Positions 44,985 through 57,404 are shown, counted from the stretch's first letter. The stretch: DNA of 64,000 nucleotides from Toxorhynchites rutilus septentrionalis (GCF_029784135.1 NC_073746.1:5935136-5999135); one strand, 5' to 3'. Program-made: numbers and translations. The notes: generated by a model from the sequence alone, not told the origin.

Positions 44985-45775
44985 AAAATCTAACTTTCTT
45001 ATCTCTATAGATAGAGGTAAACATAGATCGACAATGTTGTAGTCCCGGTTATTTAAGACATCTTTGTAGAACAAAGTTTCTTTCTATCTCTACAAATAAC
45101 CGATATAGCGTATTTTTTCTATGTTGCGTTAGGTTCACCATTAAAAAACTGTTTTTTTTGCTCTAACATATAAATGTAATATAAATTTCAAATTTTACAT
45201 ACAAACGGAAGACTTTTAGAACAATACAAACATTTTGCGATGCAGAAATTGTCAATATCTAAACTTCACTCAAAGTTATTGATATTACTCCCAAAAAATA
45301 CGCTCTCTTCAATTGCTTGCCATTCTTTCTGGGGCAAACATAAAAAATGTTTGTTGACGGAATTTGAGAGAACAAATTTCACTCTATACAGAAAATAACA
45401 TATCTTTGAAAATCACATATTAGATTTTCAAAGATATGTTATTTTCTGTATTTGAGTAAATTAGAATTGAAATCATGAGTTTTTGGGTGAAAACCCATCA
45501 ATAACTCTGAGCAGGATTAAGATATTGACAAATTCTGCATCGCAAAATGTTGGTGTTGACAAGCTCAAGCTCCGAAGACAATTTTGATGTAGAATTTGAA
45601 AATAAAAGTTAGAGAAAAAAATCGGGTTTTCCATGGTAACCCTAATGCAACTTAGTTAAAAGACAACTTTATGGGAGATATTTATTCTTTAGACAAAAAC
45701 TGTCTTCGACAAAGTTGTTACATATGATAGTGCGCTAATTTTTATGTTGTCAAAAATAGACCAAAATTGTCGATG
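44985..45775. mobile_element. Palindromic element, copy A
   Basis: The two halves mirror around 45418: CATTTTGCGATGCAGAAATT..GTCAATATCT..AAAGTTATTGA on the left, with its complement on the right (45480-45550). The left end ATCTAACTTTCTTATCTCTA is also found at 47125 (direct) and 48633 (inverted) in copy B. No coding sequence. Confidence 0.7.
45387..45450. repeat. Perfect 28-bp hairpin, 8-bp loop
   Basis: TACAGAAAATAACATATCTT... (45387-45414) pairs exactly with 45423-45450 around the loop ACATATTA. It is the centre of the palindromic element. Confidence 0.9.
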
Positions 45776-45779
45776 AAAT

Positions 45780-45930
45780 AAAAAAAGTCACAGGAGGGTT
45801 GTGTCCGAGACACGACCGCATAGTTGACGTAGGATTTCGTTAGGCAATCTGTTGATTTTGAATATGTTTGAATAATTACACCGTTAAACTCTTTGATAAT
45901 GATTTGGTGGCTCTGAAAAGGGCCGTTTTG
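45780..45930 (-). other. Orphan histone mRNA 3' end (stem-loop)
   Basis: Minus strand 45924-45909 reads GGCCCTTTTCAGAGCC, the animal histone stem-loop with one stem change. The following TTATCAAAGAG, a purine-rich downstream element on the minus strand, parallels the region behind the H2B pseudogene (58680-58703). Upstream of it I cannot recognise any histone codons. A CGTAGGATTTCG motif lies at 45828. Confidence 0.6.
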
Positions 45931-46670
45931 TTTGGGTATTGTTTGTTCACTCCACCAGTGTTTACCGAGTGATGATGACAGAAGGATGGTAAATAGTCGT
46001 TGGATGGTACGTATCAGATGAATGATACCGAATTGGAACGAGATATGATGAAAACCGCCCTCTGTAATCCTGGACGAAATGCCTCCTGTGTTATGTATGG
46101 ATGAAATAAAGAAAAAAAAACTCATCAATATAACCAATACCGAACACACTTATCAATTTTTCTCATCAGTAAAAACATGTTACTTTAATATAGAGAAAAC
46201 ATTTGAAATGTAAAAGGTAATTTTCTTTTATAATTTCTACTTTCTGAGTGTTTATTCAACCCAATACGAATTTTATTTGGACTAACAACAATGCTATACT
46301 ATATGTAGAGCATATGGGAAATCACTTTTTCTAATATTTCTTCACTTTTCCAATTTTTCTCGCCGTATACAATTCCATTGGGTGAAAATGAATACAACAA
46401 AACAGACAACTTAAACCAAACGACCCGTTCTCGAGCGAGAACACAAGTTGGTTTTTATTTATGAAAATTAAAATAAATCGTTTCATATATCAAGTCTTTT
46501 TTAACAGAACTGCTACCCTATGCAATTTTACACTTACACTTGTGCTAAATTTTTCACAATACACGATCGGTCATTGATATGAAATTTCACGAAGCAACCA
46601 ACATTAAAGTTCATAATTTTTTTTGTTAGAATTAATCGTATCACTCACCTTACTTGCAATATCAAAATGC
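45931..46670. other. Unassigned DNA
   Basis: If the stem-loop at 45909 once ended a gene, its body would have lain here on the minus strand, but I see no histone residues in any frame. Confidence 0.35.
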
Positions 46671-46677
46671 CCCCTAC

Positions 46678-46836
46678 TTGCATATATTTGCAATGCCGAT
46701 TTCCCCCGGGCACTTTGGTTCTGATATTTCTGTTAAGGAATACAATTTCGGTAGGAACAAAAGCTCCCGCTTGTTTCATGTATTTGAAATGCCGATTTCC
46801 CCCAGGCAGCTTGGTTTTGATGTCCCTGTTAGGAAA
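46678..46836. repeat. Tandem repeat, about 92-bp unit, two copies
   Basis: ATGCCGATTTCCCCCGGGCA and ATGCCGATTTCCCCCAGGCA head two units (46693 and 46790), each followed by TTGGTT.TGAT.T..CTGTTAGGAA. It has no evident function. Confidence 0.8.
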
Positions 46837-47106
46837 CCGCCGCATGTGTCGTCAATTTCGACCAATCAGAAGTGGGTCTTTCCGTTAGGATAGGGGTTGA
46901 GATTTTTCAATTGTTCGATAGTTAGTTTCATGACATATATTATTTTCTTCAATATAAAAAAATGTTCTGCAGTACCGAAATCGATTGACGCAAAAATTTC
47001 ATCAATCCATCATGAAATGACTGAGCAATAAGCGTTTGAAATTGGACAATTTTCACAACGTGGTCAATTTTAGATTTTCAATTTGTACCCCAATATGTTC
47101 CCGAAA

Positions 47107-48745
47107 GACGTAATCCTACGTCAAAAATCTAACTTTCTTATCTTTACAGATAGAGATGAACATAGTCCGACAATGTTGTAGCCCCTGCTATTTTAAACAA
47201 CTTTGTAGAACAAAACCTTTTCCTATCTTTTAGTATAATCGATTCAGCGCTCTTTTCCTAAGTTACACTAGGATGATCAACTTTTATATTTAAAATTCTA
47301 CATCAAAATCGTTTTCGTACGACTTTTAGAGCTTATCAAGACCAACGAAAAATAACATAGTTTTGAAAATCACACATTAGGCCGTATGAATAAAAACAAA
47401 ATTTACCTTTACTTAACTTGATTCGAGCAGTCGAGCAGTGGGATTAAGTTTTTACTACGTTTGGTATGAATAAAAGAAACAACAAAGTATTTACTTTTCG
47501 GAAATGGATGTTTAGCTGATTTCGTATGAATAAAACAGCATTCATCAAGTATTTACTTCGTTATTATCAAGTATGCTCATGAGCATACTTTGGATCTGGA
47601 AACACTATCATTCGTTTTGATGTCATATCCGATTTATGTTTAATGCTGCTATCTTGCGCTTGAAGTTAAACAAGTTAACGATCCGCATTGATGGCATTGA
47701 GCTTCGTTTACTAGTTTAGGGGAGCGTAAAAAAATTGATTGATTTTCAGGCGGAATGAACACGTTTTTAAAATTTAAATTATGAATGAAAAATAACCTTT
47801 ACGTACCAATTTGGCATTCTGTTTAAATGAAAAACACTTTTGTTTGCAAGTGGTGAAAAAATCTTGTACGAATATTGTTTTTGAAGACAACTTTATGTTA
47901 TAATGAAAAGTTTCAGTAATGATGTTGGAAATGTATAGACAAAGGGTTAAATAAAAGTCGGAACAAAGTGTTTTAAGTGATTAAATAACATGATGTGAAC
48001 ATTTTCATTCAAATTTTAACATTTGAAAACTGGCTTCGTGAATCTAATATGAATGGTATTACACTAACGAGATAGGGACCCAAACTATGGTCCCTAATTG
48101 AAAGTCGCCACCAGATGTCGACACTATTCCTTTTTCATCGCGAATTCACGCTTTGTCCAAAAGAAACGTTTTGAAACGGAACCTAAACAATCAGTTGATA
48201 GATGTTTGACAAAGTAAAAACTATGTTCGAATTCGAAAATCAAATTAGTAAAGTAAACTTTTATTCATACGGATTCAAGTAAATACTAGGAAAGTTTACT
48301 TTACTTGGAAACGGGCAGAATAAGTAAATACTTTTTTTTTATTCATACGACCTATTGTGTAGAGTGAACTATGTTCTTTCAAATACCGCCAATAATTTTG
48401 TTTATCTTTGCCCCAGAAAGAAAGACAAACAATTGCAGAGAGCGTATTTTTTGGGAAGAAATATCAATAACTTTGAGTTGAGTTGAGATATTGACAAGTT
48501 CTGCATCGCAAAATGTTTGTTTTAGTAAGCTCTAAAAGCTATATCGGTTATTAAAAAAAAATTTGTTCCACAAAGATGTCTCAAATAACTAGCGCTACTA
48601 CATTGTCGAGCCATGTTTACCTCTATCTATAGAGATAAGAAAGTTAGATTTTTTATTTTATCGACAGTTTTGGTCACCCTATTTTTGATAACATAAAAAT
48701 GAGCGCTTTATCGTATGTAACAAGTGTGTTGAAGACTTTAAATGC
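47107..48745. mobile_element. Palindromic element, copy B, split by another element
   Basis: The left arm 47107-47379 and right arm 48353-48745 match copy A (AACATAG..CGACAATGTTGTAG, TTTGAAAATCACA, TATATCGGTTATT and others). A 973-bp element is inserted near the centre of the palindrome. The left arm begins with GACGTAATCCTACGTC. Confidence 0.7.
47380..48352. mobile_element. Nested TIR element with TA duplication
   Basis: Ends GGCCGTATGAATAAAAA and complement GGTCGTATGAATAAAAA, flanked by TA at 47378-47379 and 48353-48354. The subterminal motif AAGTATTTACTT repeats near both ends. The interior 47690-48110 reappears inverted inside the hAT-type element at 57.5-57.9 kb. No transposase. TA suggests Tc1/mariner or a related class. 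Confidence 0.75.
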
Positions 48746-49433
48746 TAATTTCCACTTAAATGCATCTCCTGGACCATTTTGCATTGACTCCACGTAGGAA
48801 ATTTTTGGAAAAAAGGATTTCAAAGGTTTGAAATATGATTCCAGCTTCACATATGTCAGCGGCCGGTTCTGGCCTGGTCGTCCTTTTTTTCACTGTGATG
48901 GTGGTCCAAAGAATCTAATTGGTTTTCATATGATTTAAAGAAGATAATGAACGGTTTTTTAAATGCTGAAAAAACTTTCTCTATAGACAGGAATTGGCTC
49001 AGAGGTGGACGAATTCTTCCATTCTCTGTACAAGCATTTATTTTCGAGAAAAAGGTTGAGCCTTATTCTCACATCCAATATAGATCCTAACAATTTAGAT
49101 GGAGAATGTTATTGAAAAGTCACCAAACTTGTGTGAGATGAGGATACGAACCTTCTCTTGTGTGTCAATTCTGACGTTTTGTTTCACGGCGGTTGTTCTA
49201 GTTCTGTTTCTGTATCTAACTGGAATTGAACCGATATCACCACCGACAAACAAAATTACCCCAATTTTTACTGAAATCAATGTTTGAATTGAAGAACAGA
49301 TTAATCAAACAATTATAACGCAGATACAGTGTGTGTCCAAATATGCATATTGACATTCTGTTGGTAGCCTTCAAATTCTCCGGATCTCAATTCAAAGTAA
49401 ATAACCACTGTGATCTATCCTTGAGATCAGAAC
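48746..49433. other. Unassigned DNA
   Basis: No gene or boundary is seen. A 62-codon frame at 49099-49287 overlaps an antisense frame. Confidence 0.3.
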
Positions 49434-50768
49434 CTATACTGCCGTAACCTTGCAACGTGACGCAAGCGCCAGAGGGAGAAATTTTCAGTACGAGACTTTT
49501 TGTAAAATTGCATGTATGCTTACGCGTACATTACGAAAATCTGATCTGTACAAATTGTGTACACATGATAGAAAAACATTGCCATCGGCTTTATTTTTGA
49601 GAAAATGCCATTTTATTTAAGCTATATTACCAACGCCGATTTTTTGTAGAAACAGCTAATTTTAATCGCTGTTTCCACAACCGATTGGCGTTCATCCTTC
49701 AAAGTATGTGAGAATCTGTTTCCAATTATTTTCTCCAAAATGCAGCCGTTGAGCGGAGCATGAGAAAGCATCAGGGAGAAAAGATCTACACATTTTTCGA
49801 TTTTGTAACATGCGTTGAACAGGCTAATATAGTTGAAAACCCGATTGTAACAATTATGGACAGCACCAATTCTTTCCAATCCAAAATGCAATTGAAAACA
49901 TAAGATATTTAATGCCGTCCAAAATCATCCGATGTAAAGCAGATAGAGTTTATGCGAGGATGTTTTGAGTTTTGTTACAGGATGCATTTCGATGGAGAAT
50001 TTAGAAAAATGCAGCTTTTCACCAAATCTGACATTTACCCTTCAATCAACACTCAGCTTCGATCCATTCGAAAGAGAAATTGAGCAGGTTGGGGAAATAA
50101 ACAGCGTCAAGAACCTGAGTCCCTTGATACCTGAGGATAGAAGACATCATTGCCGTCAAAAGCCATTAATTCTGGTAATCAACAATTGAATTGATGAGTT
50201 TAAACTAATTAGTTAAAATTTTTATGTGCAATATGTGATCGATGTAGGATATTTTTTCCTTTGAGATGAGTTTGATTTGATGAATTCAAATATTTGATGA
50301 AATTTATAAACAAAGCAAAGTACATGATTTGTAGTTCTGAAACAAAATTGCTATTATAAATGTAGCACTGCATGGGGATGGACTGTTTTGGATTAAAATA
50401 TTTGGCATGACGAGCTTTTCGGAAACGTAATTTTCATTATACTAAATGCTCATTACGGAAGATGTTGTTATGTGAAATTTGCTGTCCCTGCTAATCCATC
50501 CTATGCTATCAGATTAGATAAAAAAATCACTTCGCATCACAATCAAATTACGTCACACCATAGGGAAAAAGGCGCTTGCGCCACATCACAGTGGAAATAG
50601 CGCTTGCACCACTTCGTTTTTAGGTTTTTACGGGGTCATTTTCTCACATTTCTGTAAAACTTCGCAGTTGTTTGAAAGCATTTGGTATTCTTTAGCGATC
50701 CGTAACAAAAAAAAAGTAAAATGTCAATTTTGGCGCTTGCGTCACTTTGCGAGATTACGGCAGTATAG
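49434..50768. mobile_element. 1.3-kb TIR element of unknown class
   Basis: The left end CTATACTGCCGTAACCTTGC...GACGCAAGCGCC (49434-49471) is mirrored at 50731-50768 with few mismatches. GCGCTTGCGCC-type motifs repeat inside the right end near 50572 and 50601. A minus-strand frame at 49622-49920 of about 97 codons has a plausible protein composition (FGLERIGAVHNC, LMLSHAPLNGCILEKIIGNR) but no transposase motif. No target duplication is clear. Confidence 0.7.
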
Positions 50769-52147
50769 CTGTTAATTTCGACAAAAAAAATACACATGCA
50801 CTTTCCAGCAAAATATTTGTTTGGAAACAAAACACCAAGTCCTAGTTATTGGTTCCACGCGCAAATTATTCACAGAGAACAAATGATTCCGTGTCATGAA
50901 TCATTTTAATCTGCCGTCATCAATCTCGAACGCCGACAGCGCCAGCTGGCGATTTGCTCCCCCTCGGGGTCCCTTGCGTGGACTGTGAACAAATAGACCA
51001 AAACATGGCTACCGTTCAGGTGCGAAAAAAAAGAACACCTCAACTACTAGCTACACACACCGTACAAATTATACAGTTTAACTCGGGCTTTCTCTTCCGC
51101 CGGATCGGGGCTCCGTCTTGCTCCATTCATTATTATTCAACCTTTTGCCTACCGGTTGTTGGGTTATTCTTGTTTTTTTATATTCATCGCTTAATTAAAA
51201 GAGCACCGCGCGACCGAAACCAGCGGCTCTAATTGCATACAAATGATATCGATATCAGGTCCAAATCGTTCTCGTCGTCGTCTCCACGAAGCAACCTTTC
51301 TTCCCTTTCGCTTTGCTTTTGCTTTTGCAGCGTAACAGTTTTTAATTTTCGATGCATACATTTATTAACCAGTAACAGGGGAAAAAAAGTAGCGAGCCAA
51401 AGGTGTGAATTTGTTTTCTTTTGATAGCGAAAAAAAAATTGTTTCCAATTCACACCGCACCGTATATTTCGTCGTCGGTTTTGGGCCGTTTCCTATGGAA
51501 CGGATTCGTTCGTACGGGTAGAAGTTGATAGTCATGAGAAAAACGTGCGACTTGAGTGGAAACCAGCGGGTGAATTATTCGAGTATTCGTCGGGGGGAAG
51601 TTTTGTATTTTCTCAAGTACTGTGTGCACTCTAGATCTACATATAGCTACCTCAGGAGTGTGTACTCAGTCAGGAAGGTGAGCTACTTGGTGCTCTATTT
51701 TCCGTTTTGATTGATGATTTCTTATGTTTTGTTCTCGGGCGTTGACGAGTTCTTTCTCACACACAAATCTTTTTTTTTCCTTGTCAACATCACGTGGAAA
51801 CAGTGATTGACTTTGTGCTGATTTTTATCGATTTGAATACAATGTGAAACGAAAGTTGGGAAGTCAATTGGTTTGGAAAGTGGTTTACCCGAGAGGATAT
51901 CCTACCGTGAGCGAGCAGACGGTAGAGTGTATGATGGCTGGGAAAGTCCTGTACGACTTGCGGGTTGGAAAGTTTTTCTTCTGATTGAATATAAGGAACT
52001 AGCTGACCCGGCAAACTTCGTCCCGCCCAGAATAGAATTTTTGTTATGAATACTTTCGAACATTCACGTTTTCTTACTAAGCGAAACGTTGATGGGTCCA
52101 ATCGTAGACCCTTTACAATTCCCTTTACAACTATAAATTTCTTACTA
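50769..52147. other. Unassigned DNA, partly GC-rich
   Basis: 50930-51240 is richer in G and C (GCGCCAGCTGGCG, CCCCCTCGGGG). CTGACCCGGCAAACTTCGT at about 52002-52020 looks like a fragment of a dispersed repeat. No gene is supported. Confidence 0.35.
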
Positions 52148-54549
52148 CAGTCAACTCTCCCTTACTCGATGTTCTGTAACTCGATATTTCCTCTAACTCG
52201 ATGAATTTCATGGCACCTTTGATTTTACAAGCGTTCTTCTTTCCATAACTCGATGGGTTTTGATTCATTTTTCCATGGATTTTCACCTCCCTAACTCGAT
52301 TGATTTTCGCGTACATGTTTAATTGTCATTTCAATTGCTCTTGGAGGTGAAGACGAAGTGTTCGTGCCATCAAGCAATTTCTTTTCAAGTATGGAAAACC
52401 ACGGAAATCCTTTCAAGCGAACTATTAAAACGCTAGCCATTGCGCAACGTTTGAGCATCATCAAGCAGGTCGAAAAGTATGAACGGGGTCTTAAACTGCA
52501 AAAGATTTCAGTATTCCACAAAGTACGGTTCCAACACTATTCAAGCTAAAGAAAAACTGGAATCGGAAGGAAATATTGAATCTAGACAAAAAGTATATAA
52601 GGTTGATCGGAATCAAAAAGCTGGAGCGGTTAATGGATTTTTTGTCGTACCAAGCCAGAGAGAATAATTTACCTCTCTCAGGTTCCATTCTTCGGGAGAA
52701 GAATTGACCGTTTCTGGTCAATGGAAAGAGTAAAAACGCACGATGTTTCAAAAATAAGATGTCATTACCAGTGATATACGAGAGCAACGCCAAGGCCTGG
52801 ATGGCCTTGATGCTTTTTGAGAAATGGATCATGCAACATGACGAAAAATTTTCCAAAGAAAATAAAAAGTTGTACATTCTGGAATTATGTGTAATGGTAA
52901 TGTATCATACTTATATCTATTTCTTCTCAAGGGTGATCATGTTCGTTGATAACTGTACAGCGCACCCAAAATCTCTCCGATCAAAGCTCAAATCGATAAG
53001 CTTACAATTTTTCCACAAATCTTTACCTTCGTATTAGTTCGATTAGTTAAACGAAGACTGCAAGAAATGGAGAATGTTTGTCCTTTTTAACCGTCATGTC
53101 ATTCAGCATTCTTACTGTACTTAAATGCACTCTAGGAACCTTCAGATAAACCGGTATTGGATGCAATCCTCTGATCCCTCTAAGATCAATAAGGTTTAAT
53201 CTGAGACTATTTAAAATTGCTTCAGGAAAGCCGAATTTTCCTTCAATGATGATGGCGATATTCCGCTGGCATAATTAATGCGTCGTGAGCTTGCTGATGT
53301 CGACAGTACAGTACCTTTCGATTGCTCAATGTCCTTTAATGATTAGTGCGGAAAGAACCAAAATGTGATTTGCTGTGATCTTATGCCAGATACCGATATA
53401 CTGGAAAGTGTTGAAAAAACTGAGGAAAACGCTAAAGATAGTAGTCTTATTGAGTTGGTGAATATTCAGGAAGGTTCAGATGATTGTGTTGAAATTACAC
53501 CTTCGAACGTTACATCCAACCTGAAGAATATGTCCGGAATATTAAAATCAACTGAAAATGTTCCTATGGAACTTTTCGAACATTTCTCTGTGATTCAACA
53601 GTTCCTGCATGATCGTTACAGTTTAGTTTGAATAACATACTTATTCAATATTTTCTTTGTCATTTTGTTTCTCATGTCTTGTGTTCCTTAGGCGATTATG
53701 TACAGACTCGATTATATATGATTCGATTATATACGATCTTGGACTCGATTATATACAGTTTGAAAAAAAAATTTTTTTTTATAATTAAAATATGACTTAT
53801 TTCAATGAAAAATGTAACCTTTCAACGTTGAAGTGAAATTTAAGTATTTTATAATGTACAGTGGCTTAAAATCACGATATTTGAAGATTTTGATTTTTTA
53901 ATTTTTGATTAAAAAATTTAAGTAATTGTTTATATCGATATTGCGGCGAAATTAAGAGAGATAGAAGTTGGGTGTCAAAGAACAAATTGTAGAGTGGTTA
54001 GAGAGCTTTAACTTGATTGATAGAAACAATCAGTTTTAGTATGATTTTTTGGTATAAAATTAATAATTACCCATTAAAAAAAATACAAACTTTTAAATTT
54101 TCCACTACCAAAATGTTATTTAAATCCACTAATTTGGATGTTCCACTATACCCTGTACTAAATTTTCTCATCTTTCAAATGAGAGCAACAGAATCGGCTT
54201 ACGTAGCCTTCTTTTCAATGGAAAGCCATTTTGAGGCCACAAAGTCCGAAACAAAAAAAGTTCTGTAACTCTGTCATCGTTGAAATTCGAACATATGCGT
54301 AGAAGGATTTTTTTGTGAAATGTAACCGTCTATCACTTTCTGAGAAATTCTGGAAAAAAAAAATTTTCATATGAGAAAGATGTTTTATGACTTTAAGGGG
54401 ATGAATCAAAAATTCAAATTCATACCATAATTGGGACATTTACCCTAACAATTTCTGACATAAAAAAAAATTATGAAAAAATGTTCTGTATCTCGATACT
54501 TCCCTAACTCGATGGTCCCCTTGGATATCGAGTTAGGGAAAGTTGACTG
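52148..54549 (+). mobile_element. Decayed pogo/Tigger transposon
   Basis: The 2.4-kb element has TIRs CAGTCAACTCTCCCTTACTC (left) and complement CAGTCAACTTTCCCTAACTC (right), each followed by repeated AACTCGAT motifs, with TA duplications at 52146-52147 and 54550-54551. The interior carries a broken transposase on the plus strand. A block from 53700 onwards with GACTCGATTATATA motifs is shared with the 1-kb element at 27.5 kb. Confidence 0.88.
52391..53631 (+). pseudogene. Tigger transposase (CENP-B/DDE type), broken
   Basis: The N-terminal helix-turn-helix is readable from ATG 52391 (PFKRTIKTLAIAQRLSIIK, QVEKYERGLK), with a frame change near 52530 into LESEGNIESRQKVYKVDR. The catalytic core is visible at 52759-53030: SLPVIYESNAKAWM, then IMFVDNCTAHPKSLRSKLKS with the second Asp and its usual NC.AHP context. 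The segment with the first Asp is not clearly readable. The acidic C-terminus is open at 53365-53631. Several stops and frame changes make it non-functional. Confidence 0.85.
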
Positions 54550-54551
54550 TA

Positions 54552-55010
54552 CTTCTACGAAACTCGTCATTATAATATGAAATTATTTTCAGCCACAATT
54601 CTCGCTCAAAATTCTTCAATCAGTTGCAAATAACATGTTTCTACGTTTCACGAATACATGTTTGAGCTTGAGCTTGAGCTTGGGTGGACTGTACACTTCG
54701 TAGTTGCTCTCCGTGATTGACCTGAACCAGCGAAATTGCAAAACGAACACACTGAATGACGCTTGGGAGTAGCAATCATTCTCATTGGTCAAGCTTCGGT
54801 GATTCGAGCTTTAAATCAATTTAAATCAAGTCAATAACGACGCCAGCCACGTCCTTACAGTCACCAGGGAAGAAAAGTTAGTATGATAATCGCCGCCGTT
54901 ATAACAACAAAATAGAGCTAACGGGCAAAATTCTGTTCAACTGGAATTACATAATAGGGCCCAATATTTATGTTTAGAATTTTTCTAATTTCTAATACAT
55001 CACTGTTGTT
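54552..55010. other. Unassigned DNA with a GAGCTT repeat
   Basis: TTGAGCTTGAGCTTGAGCTT at about 54662 begins a stretch (GGGTGGACTGTACACTTCG) that looks like a dispersed repeat fragment. No gene. Confidence 0.35.
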
Positions 55011-55024
55011 CTATTCATAAATAG

Positions 55025-55296
55025 TTAAAAAGTTAAAAATTGCGTTAACGTTCTCTATGGAACTTTTGCCGTCTCAACGCATGCATGAACTAGCGTCATT
55101 TATTAATAATTAGTTGAGATTTCATAAGCCAAATAACACGCCTTGAATGTATTCCGAGGGGCAAGCTCAAAAATACGCGTGACCACACTGCAAGCCGAAG
55201 GAAATTTCTTTGACGAAAAATCCCCCGGACAGAACGGGAATCGAACCCGAACACCCGGCATGATAATGTGAGACGCTAACCACTCGGCCACGGGTG
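55025..55296 (-). mobile_element. tRNA-derived SINE (fourth copy)
   Basis: Full-length relative of the 28.9-kb copy with A and B boxes near the right end on the minus strand. CTATTCATAAATA (55011-55023) and CTATTCATGAATA (55297-55309) are the target duplication with one mismatch. Confidence 0.9.
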
Positions 55297-55309
55297 CTAT
55301 TCATGAATA

Positions 55310-56520
55310 TACTTCTTGAAAAAAATCAGTACAATCAATTCTCATTACTTATCATACTTTTGAGTTATGGTCGAACAACTGGAAGTGTTAATATAACATA
55401 ACCAACCATCGGAAAGAAAATATAAAAACAGAACCTTCAATGAAGAAATATCTACTTTTACAACTACATAATATGTTTTATTGAGGTTAGCATGAACACC
55501 TTCTAAAATAATGGTAAAAGGTGGAGGGATATTCAATACATTGCGATTGGAGGTGACACGATCCTAGACCAGTTGGCGGGCGCCTAGGAATACCTACGCG
55601 GGCGACCGGTAGACCGCGGACTACCGTTTGACCATCTCTACTGTATATAATCGAATCCGCCCTGTACTGCCCAAATGCTGTTGATGCTGGCTGAATGATA
55701 AGCATAGCTAGAACAATTCGGGGCACCTTAATACGTTGAGGTGTGAGCCGACAATTCCATTTGGAAAAAAAAAACCTTTTAAACCCAACAAAGAGTAGAG
55801 TTAAAAGGGCTAGCATTTAGTGCAATTGGCCATGCCGTATTTTCCTTATCAACGCCCGATTGAAGCACAATATTAATAATAATAATATAATAATGAAGGT
55901 CCCGCCTCATTCCCCTACATAGATTTGAGTTGGTCGATTATCTAGTTGATAATTAATTAATACATAACCAGTTTTACAAATAAAAACGAACTGATTTAAT
56001 TTGCAGATATGAAATCACCTCTTTGTGATATCGGTATTTCACTTAGCTTCGTCTATTCAAAAGTTTCTTCGGCCATGTTTGTAAGAAGTCACAGCAAATC
56101 TTTCAGTTCAGTCAAATCTCAAGAAGAAACGCTTGCTGTCCCGTCAAGCTATCCCATAGCATCTTCTGAGTTCACTGTAACCTGACTGCCAAAAATGTCA
56201 GACTATTAACTCTTCAGATTAATCGAACATTTGACCCGTTGGATGAATTTCAGGTTGTAGCCTATCCCTTCATTCTGACGGTTGTCTGCTTGATCCTTCA
56301 GAAATAGCTATTGAGCCTTCTTTACTTGACAACAGTCGTTCCCTCGATCTTAAACGAACCCCAATCATAGTTGTGCTTTATTTTTTTTTAACGAAACTAA
56401 CATATCCCATTCCACAATAAGAACAAACTCTACCATGTTCCAATCGTTATCACAATTCAGATTTCTCATGGTTGCATTATCGCGCGCGTGCTCAAACTTA
56501 TGTAGACTACTTTCTATCTT
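55310..56520. other. Unassigned DNA
   Basis: 55550-55660 is GC-rich with nested short palindromes (GCGGGCGACCGGTAGACCGC). No coding sequence is supported. Confidence 0.3.
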
Positions 56521-56523
56521 ATT

Positions 56524-57042
56524 GACGTAGGACTACGTCTAACCGGAAGATATAGGGGGTGAAATGGAAATCTAGGCACTGAACAAGTAGGAAAAAATGC
56601 AAGATTTGGAACGCTTATAACTCGGGCATTTCTCAATAGATCGCAAAGGTGTTTGTATCAATTGATAGGAAATATATCTACGCATCTATCAAAACAAATA
56701 ACATTTCATTTTTCTTGAGATAAACAATTGAATAATTGTGAAATATCAAGAATTGTCCAAATACTCTATGTGCCCATTTTTGATTGGTCCATTTTGTGCT
56801 CCTCAAATCGTACCGACCAAAACGGGCAACCAGAGCAGCAGCGAAATAGAATGAAGCACGATTGGAAAGGAAAAAGAAAAAAAATGAACGAAACATTGGT
56901 CGCAGTCTCACACATGCGTAATTCTCGAGTCAGCCAGTCAGCTTAAAAATCCCCGCTCCGATGCCGTAACGATCATTCTCATCCAAACCATACACCACAT
57001 CGTTTCGCATCACATCACATCAACAAACCAACACAAGCAGCC
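56524..57042. promoter_or_regulatory. Histone promoter-like region
   Basis: Holds the perfect palindrome GACGTAGGACTACGTC (56524-56539), a CCAAT core on the minus strand (TGATTGGTCC near 56783), a second ATTGGTCGCAG near 56894, a TATA-like CTTAAAAATCC near 56943 and a CATCACATCAACAAACC leader before ATG 57043. The order fits an H2A 5' region. The leader resembles that of the orphan histone unit at 59350. Confidence 0.45.
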
Positions 57043-57361
57043 ATGTCTGGACATGGCAAAGGAGCAAAGAAGCAAAGGAGGATCGCGACGATAAGAAAAC
57101 CCGCATTCAGAACAGACCACAATCGGTTCCGTGGACACCAAGACAACAACAGGCAGTTGCAGTGAGTGGCGAGTGGCAAACGCAATCGCAAAACGGCACC
57201 AGGTAGCAGAAGAGAAAAGTTTGTTCTTTATTCAAACTACTTTGGTGGCAAATCCAGAACAATGCGGCATCGAGGGCGTTCGAAATGGTTTTTTTCAAAA
57301 CCACGAGTATTGAGTTTTCTAAATTGAAACCATTCCATAAAACACGGCGCTTATCAGGGCC
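57043..57361 (+). pseudogene. Histone H2A-like relic
   Basis: It opens MSGHGKGAKK, close to the H2A start. In another frame, 57084-57107 then reads RDDKKTRI, close to a segment of the H2A C-terminal half. The histone fold between them is missing, so a large deletion and a frame change are inferred. A degenerate histone stem-loop, GGCGCTTATCAGGGCC, lies at 57346-57361. H4 also starts with a similar N-terminus, but the second match favours H2A. It would not make a functional histone. Confidence 0.55.
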
Positions 57362-57404
57362 ATTAAACCTTTCAAAAAAAGAGTACACGAAATACAGTTG
57401 TATA

